64,000 nucleotides of DNA from Bigelowiella natans CCMP2755 (taxonomy: Eukaryota > Cercozoa > Chlorarachniophyceae): positions 1 to 64,000 of the forward strand of contig ADNK01002544.1 in the NCBI GenBank assembly GCA_000320545.1. The letters run 5' to 3'. Below are positions 50,970 through 63,700 of the stretch, piece by piece. Both the position numbers and the translations under genes were made by a program. A model generated the notes under the pieces. The model was not told the DNA's origin. It saw nothing but the letters and a program-made list of their open reading frames with translations, and did no database searches. Numbering within the stretch: the first letter of the stretch is position 1; the number at the start of each line of letters is the position of its first letter.

Positions 50970-51255
50970 GTATAGTAGTAGTGCCTTGTTTTGATGGTGA
51001 TGGTGATGATGATGGTGATGGTGATGACATTATTATGATTGTAAAGATTAACGCAGTTGTCGCTGCCTGCTGCTGGGGCTTAAAAAAAGGAGTTATGACC
51101 ATAAATACATGTATGCATGAGCATAAATTGTAATATTCAAAGGGGTTGCAGTGGTGTTGGTTTGAGCCGCCACTCAAAGGCCCCTCTACCACTGTTTATA
51201 AAGATGAAGTTTGTTTGTTGATGAGTGAATGGTGGGGTGCTTTGTTCGCTCAAAG

Positions 51256-51400
51256 CTAATATAATCGACTATGATACGATATCACTCTGCCTATCAAATT
51301 ACCACCAAATTTATCAAAATCATCAGCTGTTACGCGAGACTCCCAGAGGTGTTGCAAATCCCTATATGGTTTCAAAGGTATTGTGTTATCAATATAACAC

Positions 51401-51438
<38 letters not shown>

Positions 51439-52936
51439 CGTCTTGAGTGAATTGAGCATATTCGGTATGTTCAATTTTAATGATAAATTAAACAAGCGAA
51501 GGCAAACATATTAAATACCAATGTGGGTACATGAATATATATATATGTATATATTAATATATTATTCGTATATCATTATGATTGATGATACACGTTGGCT
51601 GAGAAAGCATGTCTCTTTATTATATGCTACATCCATTACACCGTATTAGATCACGCTCTTTGTTTCTTCTTATTATTCTTTTTAACTTTGTATTGCACAG
51701 AATTCCTTCCAAAATCCTTTCCTACAAAGTGCAGTAGCAGTCGGAGCTGTAACGAGAGAGTTTAATGACGCTCACGGCAATGACAAAAAGGACGTTAACC
51801 TGAGAAACAGAGGGGGGGGAGGGGGGGGAGGAGGAGGAGGAGGAGAGCGAGATCAGAAAGGGTTGGAAGGTTATTCTGGAGACATAGACAACAATTTGCC
51901 AAGAGTTTCTCTCGATAGAAAACAACAACAACAACAACGAGGACTATTTCATGCTAAAGGGGAGATACTACGCAATGACGACGATAACGAAGGGAAACAC
52001 ACCACCACCTCCTCCTCCTCCTCCTCAGTTACCAACAGCAATTGTGCTTATAGTATGAAGAAGAAGAGGCTACAGCACAACGCCCCATTACAAAGGGGAG
52101 GCGCAGTAGAAGTAGAAGAAGAAGAGGAAGGAACAGTTATTGGTCTTGAAGGCAGTAGAGGAAAAAGAAGAATAACAAATCCTCATTATATTCCACAACA
52201 AGAACAACAACACCTTCCTATAGCAAAAGCTCAAGATTTAGGTATATTATGTTGATTGCTATCACTGTTTTATGCGTATGTTACTATGAGTGTCCGTCCC
52301 CTTGAATACGACGCCAATGCATTTGCACGAGTAGATAAGGGGAGCAAGAAACGGAGAGAGAGATTATAGCTTTTCTTGTGTATAATCTAGTATTCCACGA
52401 TATATCCTCAAACGTTTCTTCTCTGACAATACGACAAAATCCATCAATACAAAAAGAACAAAATGGCACTGAACGTCCCAGCATTTCTCTGAAATTCGGC
52501 AATGCACGGAGAAGAATGATGATGAGGAGGAATAATCCGCCGAGAGCATCACCATCTATGAACAATGTCAATAACCTGGCGATGAGGCAGTCAATTGATC
52601 ACGTCGAGGCAAAACTCTATACAATCAAAGGTTTTGAGTAGAAACTATGGGGCTATTATTTCGTGATGCAAACGACAACAACAAGAAGAAGAAGAAGAAG
52701 AAGAAGAAGAAGAGAGAAAGTAGATAACATTTGCTACTATGATATGAATTGAATAAATAGATTGTATTGTTGATTCAAGGTTCAACGGTAAGTGTAGCAA
52801 GAACTTCGGATCATTCTTCCACGAATAATGACCTTACAGCAGCTGGAGGTGAGAGGACAATTAGTATACAATAAATGGGAAAGCTGCTCATGTTGACTTT
52901 ACGAATTGATGCCGTATTATACATTGATCTTTATAT

Positions 52937-52975
<39 letters not shown>

Positions 52976-54702
52976 TATGTATTCATATATTTACATATTT
53001 ATACACATATAAAAGTAATATTTATCAACATCGATATACGTGGGTGTAAAAGGATATGTGCATATGAGCATCACCCAAACTGAATGTAGATTTCGAGTAG
53101 TTTCTTACAAAACTGAGCCAAGTATTCTATCGTGTGATCGTTCTCTGTTAATTTGCCGCACGTCACGTGCTACTACTACTACTACTACTACTACTACTCT
53201 ACTACTTCTACTGCTCCTTAGGAGTCACCGAAGTTGATGTTAAAGGAACAGAGGGAGGACATAATACCCCTGATAGATCTCGTAGAGCACAACCCGTACC
53301 AGCGGGCAAGCTGCAGCAAGAACGACGCACTACAATAGTAGTGACAGGTAGCTGCTTGTGAGTATCATCATTCATTCGAAATAGGAGAAGGAGACCACAC
53401 TAGCAGCTACTTCTTTATTTTGTTGTTTGCCATTTAACAATGCCACCACAAAGCCACTATCTCTCTCTCTCGCTCTCTCTCGCTCTCTCTCTCCTTCTCT
53501 CTGAAAACTGAAAAATATTTGTGCTGTTGTTTCAATTATTCTTGTTGTTCTTCTTCTTGATGTTCTTCTTTCACTTTGTCATTAATTAGATGGGCATGGT
53601 GCCCTCACAGATGCTGCTGCTGAACAGCAGCGAAGGAGGACAATGAATGTCGGGGAGCAAGAACGTCACACAATAGCCATGACTGATGATGATGGTGATG
53701 GTAATGGCAGCAATCCTCTAGTTGCTAGTAGAGATACCATGATAGTGGGAGGAGGAGGAGGAGGAGGAGGAGGAGGAGACTACAACAACGACGAAGCTTT
53801 GGATAGAAAACAGCAGCAGGGATTGGGGAGAGGGGAAGAGGATCCTTTTGATCAGCTCGCATCATTTCGCAAAAGAATTCAAACATACAACAGGTGATAA
53901 TTGTAGTTAGGAGGGGGCTGGAATAAGCGTGACACTATGTGTGATAGGGAAGCAATAAAAATAAAAATAATAATAATAATAAATAATAATAATAATAATA
54001 ATAGTAACAGAGTAGTAACAATCAGTAGTAGTTCTATAAGTTGTAGCATCAACCGCCAAGTAATTTCAAGTCCAAAATCGCAATTTCCTATTGATCGGTT
54101 TGAGTGCCTCCTCGTCACCAGACTGTTCTCATTCTTCTTCTTCTTCTTCTTCTTCTTCTTCTTCTTCCCATACCATGACCACTACTCTTGTTGTTCGTTT
54201 ATCATCAGAGTCTGTGCAGAGATTAGGCAATCAGAGAGTACCTACGTGGAAAGTCTGCGAACAGTCGTCGATTGTTTTGCCAAACCCTTTCTCAATTCTG
54301 TCGAATCTAATGATTCCAAAAAGAAAGGGAGGGGGGTGGTGAGTAGTCCCGCTATCATCGAGAGGCGTGATGCTGCTATGTTATTCAACAACATCGAAGA
54401 GATCTTGAATCTTCATGAATCAAAGTTGTCGCAGCTAATAAATGCTCCTAATGAGGAGATACACAAGCAGTTTGAAACATGCTCGTCGCTAATGGCACGA
54501 GTGTATTCAAGATATACAAACGGATACGGTATATAATGTTGATATAATTTGAATATAGTTATATTTGTATACGGTGATGGTTGCACTGTTTTAGTGCATG
54601 AAGAAAGGGGTAGCTTTAGTTAGCGATAATGATGTTCTCAATTGCCATCCTGTATTTGAAAAGAAGAAATAAGATATTCGTCCTTGTGTCTCTATATTAA
54701 GG

Positions 54703-54733
<31 letters not shown>

Positions 54734-55326
54734 GGGGATGATGCTAGTTGTCCTATATGAGTATTTATCTCTCTGTTTGATGTAATTCTCTTCTTAGAAA
54801 AGCTACTAACATTGCTCCTTCAATCGTTTTCTACTACACCTAACAGAAAAGGCTATAGAAGTTGTGCGCAAATATGAGGCAAATTCCAAATTTCATGGGT
54901 TACTAGAAGATGCGTGCAGAAAATCAAATAAATCCTTGGGGTTAATGGCATATCTTATAATGCCGGTTCAGAGAATACCCCGCTATGCTCTTTTATTTAA
55001 AGAGGTGAGCAGCTTGCTAGGAATGATGAAAATGTATAAATAAACACCAAACATTATGTTGATAATCAACTACCTTTTCCTTCATCGTCTAACAGTTATC
55101 ACTTCTTTTATGCGTGCAACACAAACAACACAAACGCAGCTTTTGAAGTCCACTAGTGAAGAGCAAGCTGACCAACGAAAAAGCATACAAAATGCTCTAA
55201 GAAACGTAAGTGTGCGTGAGATCGATTATGTTAATATTTCGGGTGTGTTTGTACAGGTTTGTATGAATGTGCATGCGTACATACAAATGAGATTATTGGG
55301 TTTCTTTTGTAGATGTGTAAGTAAAT

Positions 55327-55400
<74 letters not shown>

Positions 55401-55750
55401 CATATATAACTTCACAGTTGTTCTATTCTAACAGATAGAAGAGATTGCGACAGTTATCAATGAGAAAAAACGTCGTTTTGACAACAAAATCAACCTTTGT
55501 GCAGTTCAGGCAAAGGTAGTAGTTGATGATGATAGTAGACCCTGTGTTTGATATGAGTAGTGTCACTCTGACCTCCTCCTTTCTACCCAAATCATCAGTT
55601 GGGGAGATCTATTCCACGACTTTCTGATGGAGGAGGGCTCTTGTTCGACTTGCATCTTGATGGCCGCTCATTTTTATTTGAGGGAAAAACGAAACAACTC
55701 AAACAACACTCACACCACGTTAAAAATCGGTAGTAGTCATGTGTATTGAC

Positions 55751-55818
<68 letters not shown>

Positions 55819-56179
55819 ACAACAGCAGCATGATATCTGCCTCATGGATGTGTTGATGAAGGATACTGCCATAACATAAGCTACATACGATCGCAGATAG
55901 ACCGACAGATAACGCTGCGTGTGTTATGTTTACTAGTAAGAATACAATATGATGAAGAGGATAATGCTTGGTTCAACGTTGTTGTTGTTGTTGTTGTTGT
56001 TGTCAGAGTTGTGGTTTTGTTCTCGGATGCGATGTTATGGGCTACGTTCCCGGCCTATAAATATAAAGGTTGTAAGACTCTTTTTCAATACTAAGAGAAG
56101 GAAGAAACGGGGATTTCGTAGACCGAGAAAGACAGCTTATACCACTAATTCGAATAGTACTGCTACTACTTCTACTACC

Positions 56180-56216
<37 letters not shown>

Positions 56217-57250
56217 TTACCACTGCTTTGATCCTTCACATCTACTTTTAATTGTTTCATGTGAAGTACTACTCCTATCATATTTTTTACGTTCTCAATA
56301 TCATATTTTCTTTTCGATGACTCATTTCTTCTGTATTTCATCTTGATGATGTTGTCCAAGGCCACCGTCTTTACAAGGATATGCTGTTTAAAAGAAGTGA
56401 ATTTGCCAAAACTTCTTCAAGCACCTCGGTCTTTGTCTTCGAGATTCTTCCCAAAAATGTGGAGTTGAAGAAGGAGAAGGAAGATGGTGGTAGTAGCAGT
56501 GCCTATCAAGAGGACCGAATCATTTTTTTTGAGGAAACAAAGGCAGCAAGAGACGCATGGGTAATAACAGCAATTCAAAGCAATCGGTTGGTTTGCAACA
56601 ACAGTCTGCTTCGAAATAGCATTGCTTTGTTCGTGTCAAATGCCACTTACCAACATTGTCATCATTGTTGTTGTCGTGATTCTCATCATTATCATCATCA
56701 TCATCATCATCATCATCATCTTGTTTATCGTTGTTGATATCACTCACATGCGTGTCTTCATCAAAGGTGAATCGTTTATTACAAGCCGGGGTTGTGGAGA
56801 TTTCCCAGTCAGAAGGGCTAAGAAGACGACAAGCAAAACGAAGAGGGGGAGGACAAAAGAATAAGCGTTGGAGTTTACGCTATTCCATTTTCAAGCCGAA
56901 GAAAGGAACGATTATTCTCGATGATGATGATGAAGAAGAAGAAGAAGTACAAGTAGAAGTAGAGGACAAAGGTGGGTGTCACAGTAGTAGAAGTTAGGTA
57001 TGATTATAAGTAGTTTTAGGTAGTAGTTTTAGGTAGTAGTAGTAGTAGTAGTAGAAATAGCAACTGAATAGGAAGATGAATGACATTGCTGCATACTTAT
57101 TTACTTCCTGGCGGCTAGTGAGTTTGTCCATGTTTTGGTATATATTCTGACTTATCTTCTTCAGATGTAAACAAGAAGAAGGACGGTTTAGAAGCACAAA
57201 GTAGAGCTAATGTCCTATTTGGTGGATTGGATCAGCAGATGGGAGTGTAA
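51256..57250 (+). CDS. Rho-family guanine-nucleotide exchange factor (DH-PH)
   Basis: Exons: 51256-51377, 51701-52241, 52391-52630, 52780-52848, 53222-53347, 53590-53893, 54209-54528, 54847-55004, 55140-55205, 55435-55515, 55599-55729, 56007-56068, 56361-56560, 56767-56971, 57165-57250; all phases agree, about 900 residues. Residues 1-465 are low-complexity (Gly, Gln, Glu and Ser runs), probably disordered. The DH domain (about 465-675) has CAEIRQSESTYVESL (CR1-like) and LIMPVQRIPRYALLFKELL (CR3 signature). The PH domain (about 680-800) includes VVLFSDAMLW, RLYKDMLF and the final helix ARDAWVNRLL. It should activate a Rho/Rac/Cdc42-type GTPase at membranes. The start is unresolved. An alternative last exon (57398-57454) joins if GGA|GTGTAA is used as a donor. 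Confidence 0.85.
55327..55398 (+). repeat. (TA)n-(TG)n compound microsatellite in a RhoGEF intron
   Basis: A TA run passes directly into a TG run, the same compound form seen near 12790-12840. It lies between the last two DH exons. Confidence 0.9.
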
Positions 57251-57499
57251 TACGACGATGTTCTTCCATCACTGTGTTGTCTGTTAGTGACATTACAAAG
57301 ATACTTTGTGAAGTGTAACTGATATAAACGAGCTATAATTATGTTAATGGTGTGTTTTCTTTCCTTCCTCATGTGTTCATCATGTGAATAATGTCAGGAT
57401 GCACATCAAAATCTAAGAAGGAGCATCAGCGCAAGAAGAAGGCATCAGGAATAATGTATATAGCAAGGGGACAACTTGATGACCAAAATGACGGTATTA

Positions 57500-59257
57500 G
57501 CCATTTTGAATGAGTTTCATTGCACTAATAACATAGTAATATTCTCGTCGACGTCGGCCGAATGCCATGCATGTAGTGATCGCAGCGGGAAGAACTTTAT
57601 GCTGTATATATGCGCAACGTTTGTATGACTTCAATGCTAGAATGCTGCCAAATGGTCTAGTAGTGAATAACACGCGTGTAGCTAGCTCAATGGCCACGTC
57701 AAGATGCATGCTCTAATGAGTATGTCTAGATGTCTAGGACTGAATAGCCGCAATGGTGCCCAAACTCATTACCTACGGTTGTACGCGGTATGCGTGCTAT
57801 AATAAATACAACGCATGCATCGTGTGACAATCGCTGTCATTACAACCGCCAATAAAACGTGGGTAATCTTAGACCCGGCTAGCTGGCGGCTAACTTTTCT
57901 AGCTAACTAGATGTGCACACAATCTAGCAACATGCACAGCTGAAAATTATCACTATAAGATCACTAGCTAGCTAGATCACAAAAAAATGCAAAGTCGTCA
58001 TTCACGCATGCGATTTTTTGGGGGCGCTAAGTAAATTGTGAACATTTGCCTTCTCTAGTACGTCCTCTGGCATCATTGCGGTGTGAGTCTGTTTTTGTGC
58101 ATTTCACGGCACATTTGGCCTAGCAGCGCGCAGACTAGCAGCTGACGAGCTAGCGAGGGCGATCAGCACATGCATTGCACGCACTAGTGCATGACATTGC
58201 ATGTCTGTGCATGCTTGCCTCTTTTTCTGCGTTGGTTAGTAGCTTTGTTTCATCGTTTCGATTCACAATGGCGTTCAATTGATTGCGAAATCTGCGTGAG
58301 CTGTGGGTGTTCGCATGCCAGCATGTCTCGCATTGCGCAGGAGATGATCCATGCCAGCATGTCTTTCACGACACCACACAGATCATGTGAAATGATGGAC
58401 ACACATGCACATGCAACTGTCACATTTTGACCAGAATTTGTCCATTTTGCGCACGCAAATTCTGCACAAACATTGTCTGTGCGCGGGCAACATGACGCGA
58501 ACGAAGCAACAGCATGCAGCAGCATCGCAGCAGAGCCAACTGATGCACGCAAATGTGACTTGCAAGGCTGCAGGAGGCACATCAGAAGGCATTTTTGATG
58601 GGTCATTTGGAGCGATTTCAAGCACCTCGCATGCATGCTAGCAGCGCCTCACGGGCACCAAAATCATTTTGCGAGCTCACAATGACCTCACAAGTCCGTC
58701 AAACCTGCAACGAATCGCCAGAATGTGCATTTGGAAGCTTTTGCGCGCGACCAAGCGCGTCACAATGTGATGCGACAGAGATTGGATTTGCTCGCATTTC
58801 TTTGAAATTTTTCGTGCATGTCACATTTGGTCACACGCACACGCAAAAACATTCAAAATGTGGCAGAGAACAAACGCGCAGCGTGCATCCGCTACACAAC
58901 GGGTGTGGCTTTTCACACTTTGCGCGCTCACTGAGGCCTTGAAAATGGACATTTTGGTCAACATTTCGGTCATTTTTTGAGGTTTGGCCATCGGACAAGT
59001 TCTGATGACTTTTCTTTGACTGACTGCAACTGCCTGCTAGCCTGCATGCTGCTTCAAAGCGCGTCGCAAGCGCTGCACTGTTCACAACCCCGTCGTTGCC
59101 GGGTTTGACGGACTTGTGTGACGGACTTGTGCATGTGTTTCATTCATGCATTTGAAGGCTAGAAGGCATCCACATCCGGTTGTCGATGTCATGCAATGAG
59201 CGGCAGCAGTTCTTGATTGTGGACACAGTAATAGCACATGCATTATGTGCATGATCG
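57500..59257. mobile_element. Transposon-derived DNA, CATGCA-rich
   Basis: Composition matches the 12.8-18.1 kb island (CATGCATGC, CGCGCAG, TGCGC words) and changes just after the last RhoGEF exon. ORFs on both strands (for example 58595-58942 plus, 58250-58636 minus) show no family features. It ends at the 42-bp A-run. It may be the non-coding 3' part of an older element or the 5' region of the LINE. Confidence 0.45.

Positions 59258-59299
<42 letters not shown>
59258..59299 (+). repeat. A42 homopolymer just before LINE ORF1
   Basis: Forty-two consecutive A residues on the plus strand, 47 bp before the likely ORF1 start. The orientation is that of a retrotransposon poly(A) tail belonging to something upstream in the same sense. 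Confidence 0.95.
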
Positions 59300-59301
<2 letters not shown>

Positions 59302-59346
59302 CAAACGGACTCATGGCCGCGCACAAGTGAAACATTGCCCACCGTG

Positions 59347-60776
59347 ATGATCACGCGCAGCGCGCGTGGCAACAACAAGCACCAGACACCCAAAAAGGGA
59401 AGAAAGCACAAAAAGAACCAACACGCAACGTTGGATCTCGATTCAGAATGCAATGATGACGACTGTGGCTCTGACAGGAAAAGTCATGATCTGTCTCAAT
59501 GCCTTCGCGAAGTTACTTCAACACTGTCTGCAACAATGGAACGCAAAGAAACTCCTCAGTGGAACACAATGAAAAAATTGTGTGAAATGCTGACCACAAT
59601 GGTCCAGTTAGTTGATGAGAAACAACAACAATTGCAGCAAGATCAAAAAGACATGCAGGAGGAAAACGCTGGGCTTGAAAACAAATTGCTGAAACTTGAA
59701 GAAGAACTGACTTGCATCAAGGAACATCAGAAGAATGGCACAATGGAAGCTCAACCCTCCTCGATGCAACGGACCTCGAGAACTTGCGCTAGTGTCACAA
59801 CCTCATCACGCGCTGATGAACCTCATGGTCGAGATGAATGTCCTGAAGCAGAAGTACAAAGACTAGCTGAGCGAAAGAATGGCCAGAGTTGGCAAGTTCC
59901 AAAAAGTCACGCCAGGAATCAAAGGAAATGCAACCGGAAGTATGAACAGAACGTGCTCATGTTGGAACTTGACAAAAAAGCCATGCTGCAAGCGGGGGGC
60001 GCCATTGTGGCCTCCGGCGACCCATGTCGCACTGTTCTCACTGGCAAAAAAAACATGCCAACGAACCAACAAGTGAGGAAACAAACACAGCAGATCCGAG
60101 GGATGAAAACCGCGACACACTGACAGAAGTTAACACCGAGGAAGAAGAGACTAAATGCCTAGCCGGAAAGAACGTAGAGGATTTGAACCCATCCAGTGAA
60201 AAAAAAGATGTTCCAGATATTGGGAAAAACCTGTCCAAAATAACTCCAAAGTTGATCGATGCACTAGGATTGAACGAATTCCAAATGCACGTAGCTTTCC
60301 AAGCGAAATATGGGAAGGACTTTCAAGGAATCCAATTCAAATCTAGGAATAAAACCCACCTAAAAGTGTTCTTCAAAGGCTCCAGAGAATCTAAGATGGA
60401 TGCTTACCTGGATCTGCTTAACACCGAACATCAGTTAGGACAAGGATCATTCCTTCCCTCACTCTTTGGATTAGTGACCACAGTCAGAGCAGCTAAGTCA
60501 AGGCCAAGTAAGCACTCTGTAGTTCTGAGAGGCCCAAGGCTGGGACCTAACGAGCAGGAAAAATCAACACGAATTGGAATCATCAAGCAGATAATCGAAA
60601 CCAACATCGATGTAAAAGTCGCAGCAATAGAACCTCTCGGCAAGGGCCCTCTACTTCAGCTGTTTGTGCACTCGCATGAAGAGGCCACCAAACTGCTGAA
60701 TTCACAAATCACATATCAGGGCAGCTACCTACGATTCAGGGCATATGAAAACAGAAGGACACGTAAATATGGTTAA
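59347..60776 (+). CDS. LINE ORF1 protein, two frames
   Basis: The first part (59347-60123) begins MITRSARG, a start common in LINE ORF1 proteins. It has a basic region and a coiled coil (VDEKQQQLQQDQKDMQEENA onward) that should trimerise, as in other ORF1 proteins. The second part, in the -1 frame and open from 59973 to 60776, carries a beta-alpha-beta pattern typical of RRM-like nucleic-acid binding (SVVLRGP, IGIIKQIIE, PLLQLFVHSHEEATKLL, LRFRAYE). The frames overlap by 151 nt, and a slippery A AAA AAC lies in the overlap. A -1 shift there gives about 476 residues. Alternatively an indel broke a single ORF. The Met that precedes the A-run in frame (59245) is not the likely start. Confidence 0.75.
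60048..60054 (+). promoter_or_regulatory. Candidate -1 ribosomal frameshift heptamer A AAA AAC
   Basis: The zero-frame codons of ORF1 part 1 read GGC AAA AAA AAC. The heptamer A AAA AAC is therefore in the exact X XXY YYZ register used by MMTV-type slippery sites. After a one-base backward slip the next codons are CAT GCC AAC GAA, which is ORF1 part 2. No strong stem or pseudoknot is obvious in the following 60 nt. Confidence 0.4.
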
Positions 60777-63700
60777 TCATTTGAATCTCCCCTACTACTA
60801 CCAAAACATACGCAGTAAAAACGGAACTGAACAAGGCAGGCAAAGAATAAATAGAAGATATAATATGTTAAAAGAAATGATAACCACCAACAACATCGAA
60901 CTCGCCTGGTTTGGGGAAGGCCGCCTCAAAGAATCGGAGAGGCTGCATCCTCCAGCGGGATACGAAGTGATTCGGACGAGCGGCTCCTCTGGGAGCTTTG
61001 GATTAAGAAAAAAGAACACAGATATAATTCATATACCTATAGATGATAACAATTACGATATTAGTTTTTTCATACACAGCATTGAAAAATATGCTGTCAT
61101 AATGGTGTACCTCCAGCCACACCAAAACATCTCACATCTGAAAGAGAGATTAGATTTCATAATGAACATCATTCGGAAACAGAAATGGAAAAAATACATC
61201 ATCGTGGGGGACACTAATGCTAAACACTCCACCTACGATGTCCGAAACCAAGAAGATAGACGTGGCAGATACCTACACCAGTGGTTGTCGGATAACAACA
61301 TCATGATGGTCAACCCTGGGGAAGCCACATATTTCAGAAAAGGAAACACAAGCACACTTGATCATGTGCTGTGCTCCTCAAACTTCGCACACCAAATAGA
61401 ATATCAGATGGCCAACACCACGACAAGTGACCATTTCGGTATCCACTTTGGAAAACCTGTGGCAATCCATCAACAGACTTCACCAATGATATATGACATC
61501 GACAAATTCGATGTAAAACGATTTGACGAAAAATTGAATAATATTACCGAACGCTTGCACCAGCGCATACTAAACGTTCAATCGGAGGCTGATGCAAAAA
61601 AGCTTGAACGCTGGTTCTGGGACTTTACCGGAAAAGCTTTTAATAGCTGCACACCAAAAAAACGACAACGTTGGAGTCCAATCAAGCCATACCAAAACGA
61701 CAAAAAATATAAATCCATCAAAGATCAACAAGAAAAATTATTTAGATCCTTGAAACACGAAAGGAAATTTCGGAAGAGAAAATTATTAGAAACCAAGATC
61801 CAAGAAATCAACACCGAACTTGAACGAACCACCGAAACCCTTCAGTACGAAGCATGGCAATTATTCTTGTCTCGCTTCGAAAAATACAACAATGGGAATC
61901 ATACCAGAATGCTGTACAAATTATTCCAAAAATCCAGAGGGCGGGATAAATTCGGAGGACTCGATGGCGAAACCTCTGAAGAAAAAAAATGTGAAGTGTG
62001 TGTTGCCAAATGGAAACATATCTACAAACCACACCCGTCAGACAAGAAAAATCGAACCTTTCACGCTGAAACTGAGGCCTGGAGAAATACCTTCAGGAAA
62101 AATGAAGACAAAAAGATCCACAGTGTTAATTCACACAACAGAGATTTTTCCATGCATGAACTAAGAAACGTGATCAACAAAGCATCACCGTACAAGTCTC
62201 CTGGCGATGATGGTGTTCACCTAAACATGTTGAAAAAAAGCAAGAAACTCCATCAACTGTGGTTAGCTACATTCAACACGTCATGTAGATGGGGTACCCG
62301 AGATGGCTCACGCAAGGCGGCCATTTTTTGTCTCATCCCTAAGGCCAACAAAGAACTTGACACCCCTCTCAACGGGAGAACGATTTCTCTCCTACAAATA
62401 GCTTCAAAAATGGAAGACAAACTAATAGAACAACGGCTCCGCGAAGCTATACCCCCCAAAAACATCAGCACACATCAGCATGCATTCATGAAAAATCGAT
62501 CCTGCGAAACTGCACTCACAAAGATGACGCAGTCAATCGAGGATGGAGTGTGTGACAAAAAGCTTGCAGCCATCCTGTTGTTTACAGATGCCTCTAAAGC
62601 TCATCCAAAAGCCTGGCATTCCGGCATGATGCGCAAGTTACATGACAAACACGGAACACGAGGCTCGCTATTGCTGTGGATCGACGACTGGCTCAGAGAT
62701 CGTACCGCCAGATTCAGATTTGGCAATGCTCTCTCTGAGCACATGAACCTTGGGAGCGGCGTCCCCGAAGGATCATCTCTCAGCTGTTTCCTGTTCACAA
62801 CCCATTGCGACATTTACGAACATGTTGCCAACACAGATTTCCAAATGTGCTGTGACGACGTTGCCCCCCACAAATTGTTTTCGCCAAACCGATGGGGGAA
62901 AATGCAAGATGATGTCCAGGCCGACCTAAACCAAATGACGGACTGGTGCATGAAATGGCGGATGCGATTCAATGGGGACAAGAGCGGGTGCCTTGCAATT
63001 GACAAAAGAAACAAAGCCCACCGACACCAAACCTCCTGGAACATCTCTCTCAATCTCCAAGGAAAAATGAAAAGAGTCGACAGCGGCAGATGTCTCGGAC
63101 TGATCTTCGACAACAAATTGACCTTTGAAAAACATGCTCTTGCTTCTCACCTGAGATTGCAAAAGAAGCGAAGGTTTTTGTCAAGGTTGTGTTGTTCCAG
63201 ACACCTTGCACCGCTAAACGTCAGACTGAAATTTTGCAAATCATGGTTCCTTGCATCCAGCAGATGCGCTGCTCCAATGTGGAGATCACGAAGAAACACA
63301 CGAATGAAACAGATGGATTCCATGGAATCCCAAACCCTGAAACGCACATTGGGATCACCTGGATCCATCTCCAACGACGTCCCCCACGTCCTCACTGGCA
63401 CGTTGCCACCCCGATGTCAAACTGAAGTGCAGTGTGCTGAATCATGGTTGCGCACCAACGCATGGATCGACACAGGCAGCGGTCCTCAAATCCATGAGGG
63501 AACAAATGATTGGAGCAGTTGTGGCTTCATCATTGAAAATCGAAAAATGTTGGATGGCACATCGTGGATTGATGTGGCCACACACACGTGGAACAAAGCA
63601 TCCTTGTTTCGACGGCTCAAATCGATCACTGACGACTTGTTAGGTGACGAATTGCCCACCGTTTTGGCGACAACAGAGGCGCTGAAAAAAGAACTGAAAA

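Noticed and set aside
54120-54208. Poly-Phe/poly-Ser stretch before the DH exon as coding
   Set aside because: It is a CTT microsatellite in the polypyrimidine tract of the intron; the acceptor at 54208 restores the DH frame.
59245-59346. Start of LINE ORF1 at 59245 through a poly-Lys run
   Set aside because: The Lys run is the translated A42 tract. The Met at 59347 (MITRS) is a typical ORF1 start.
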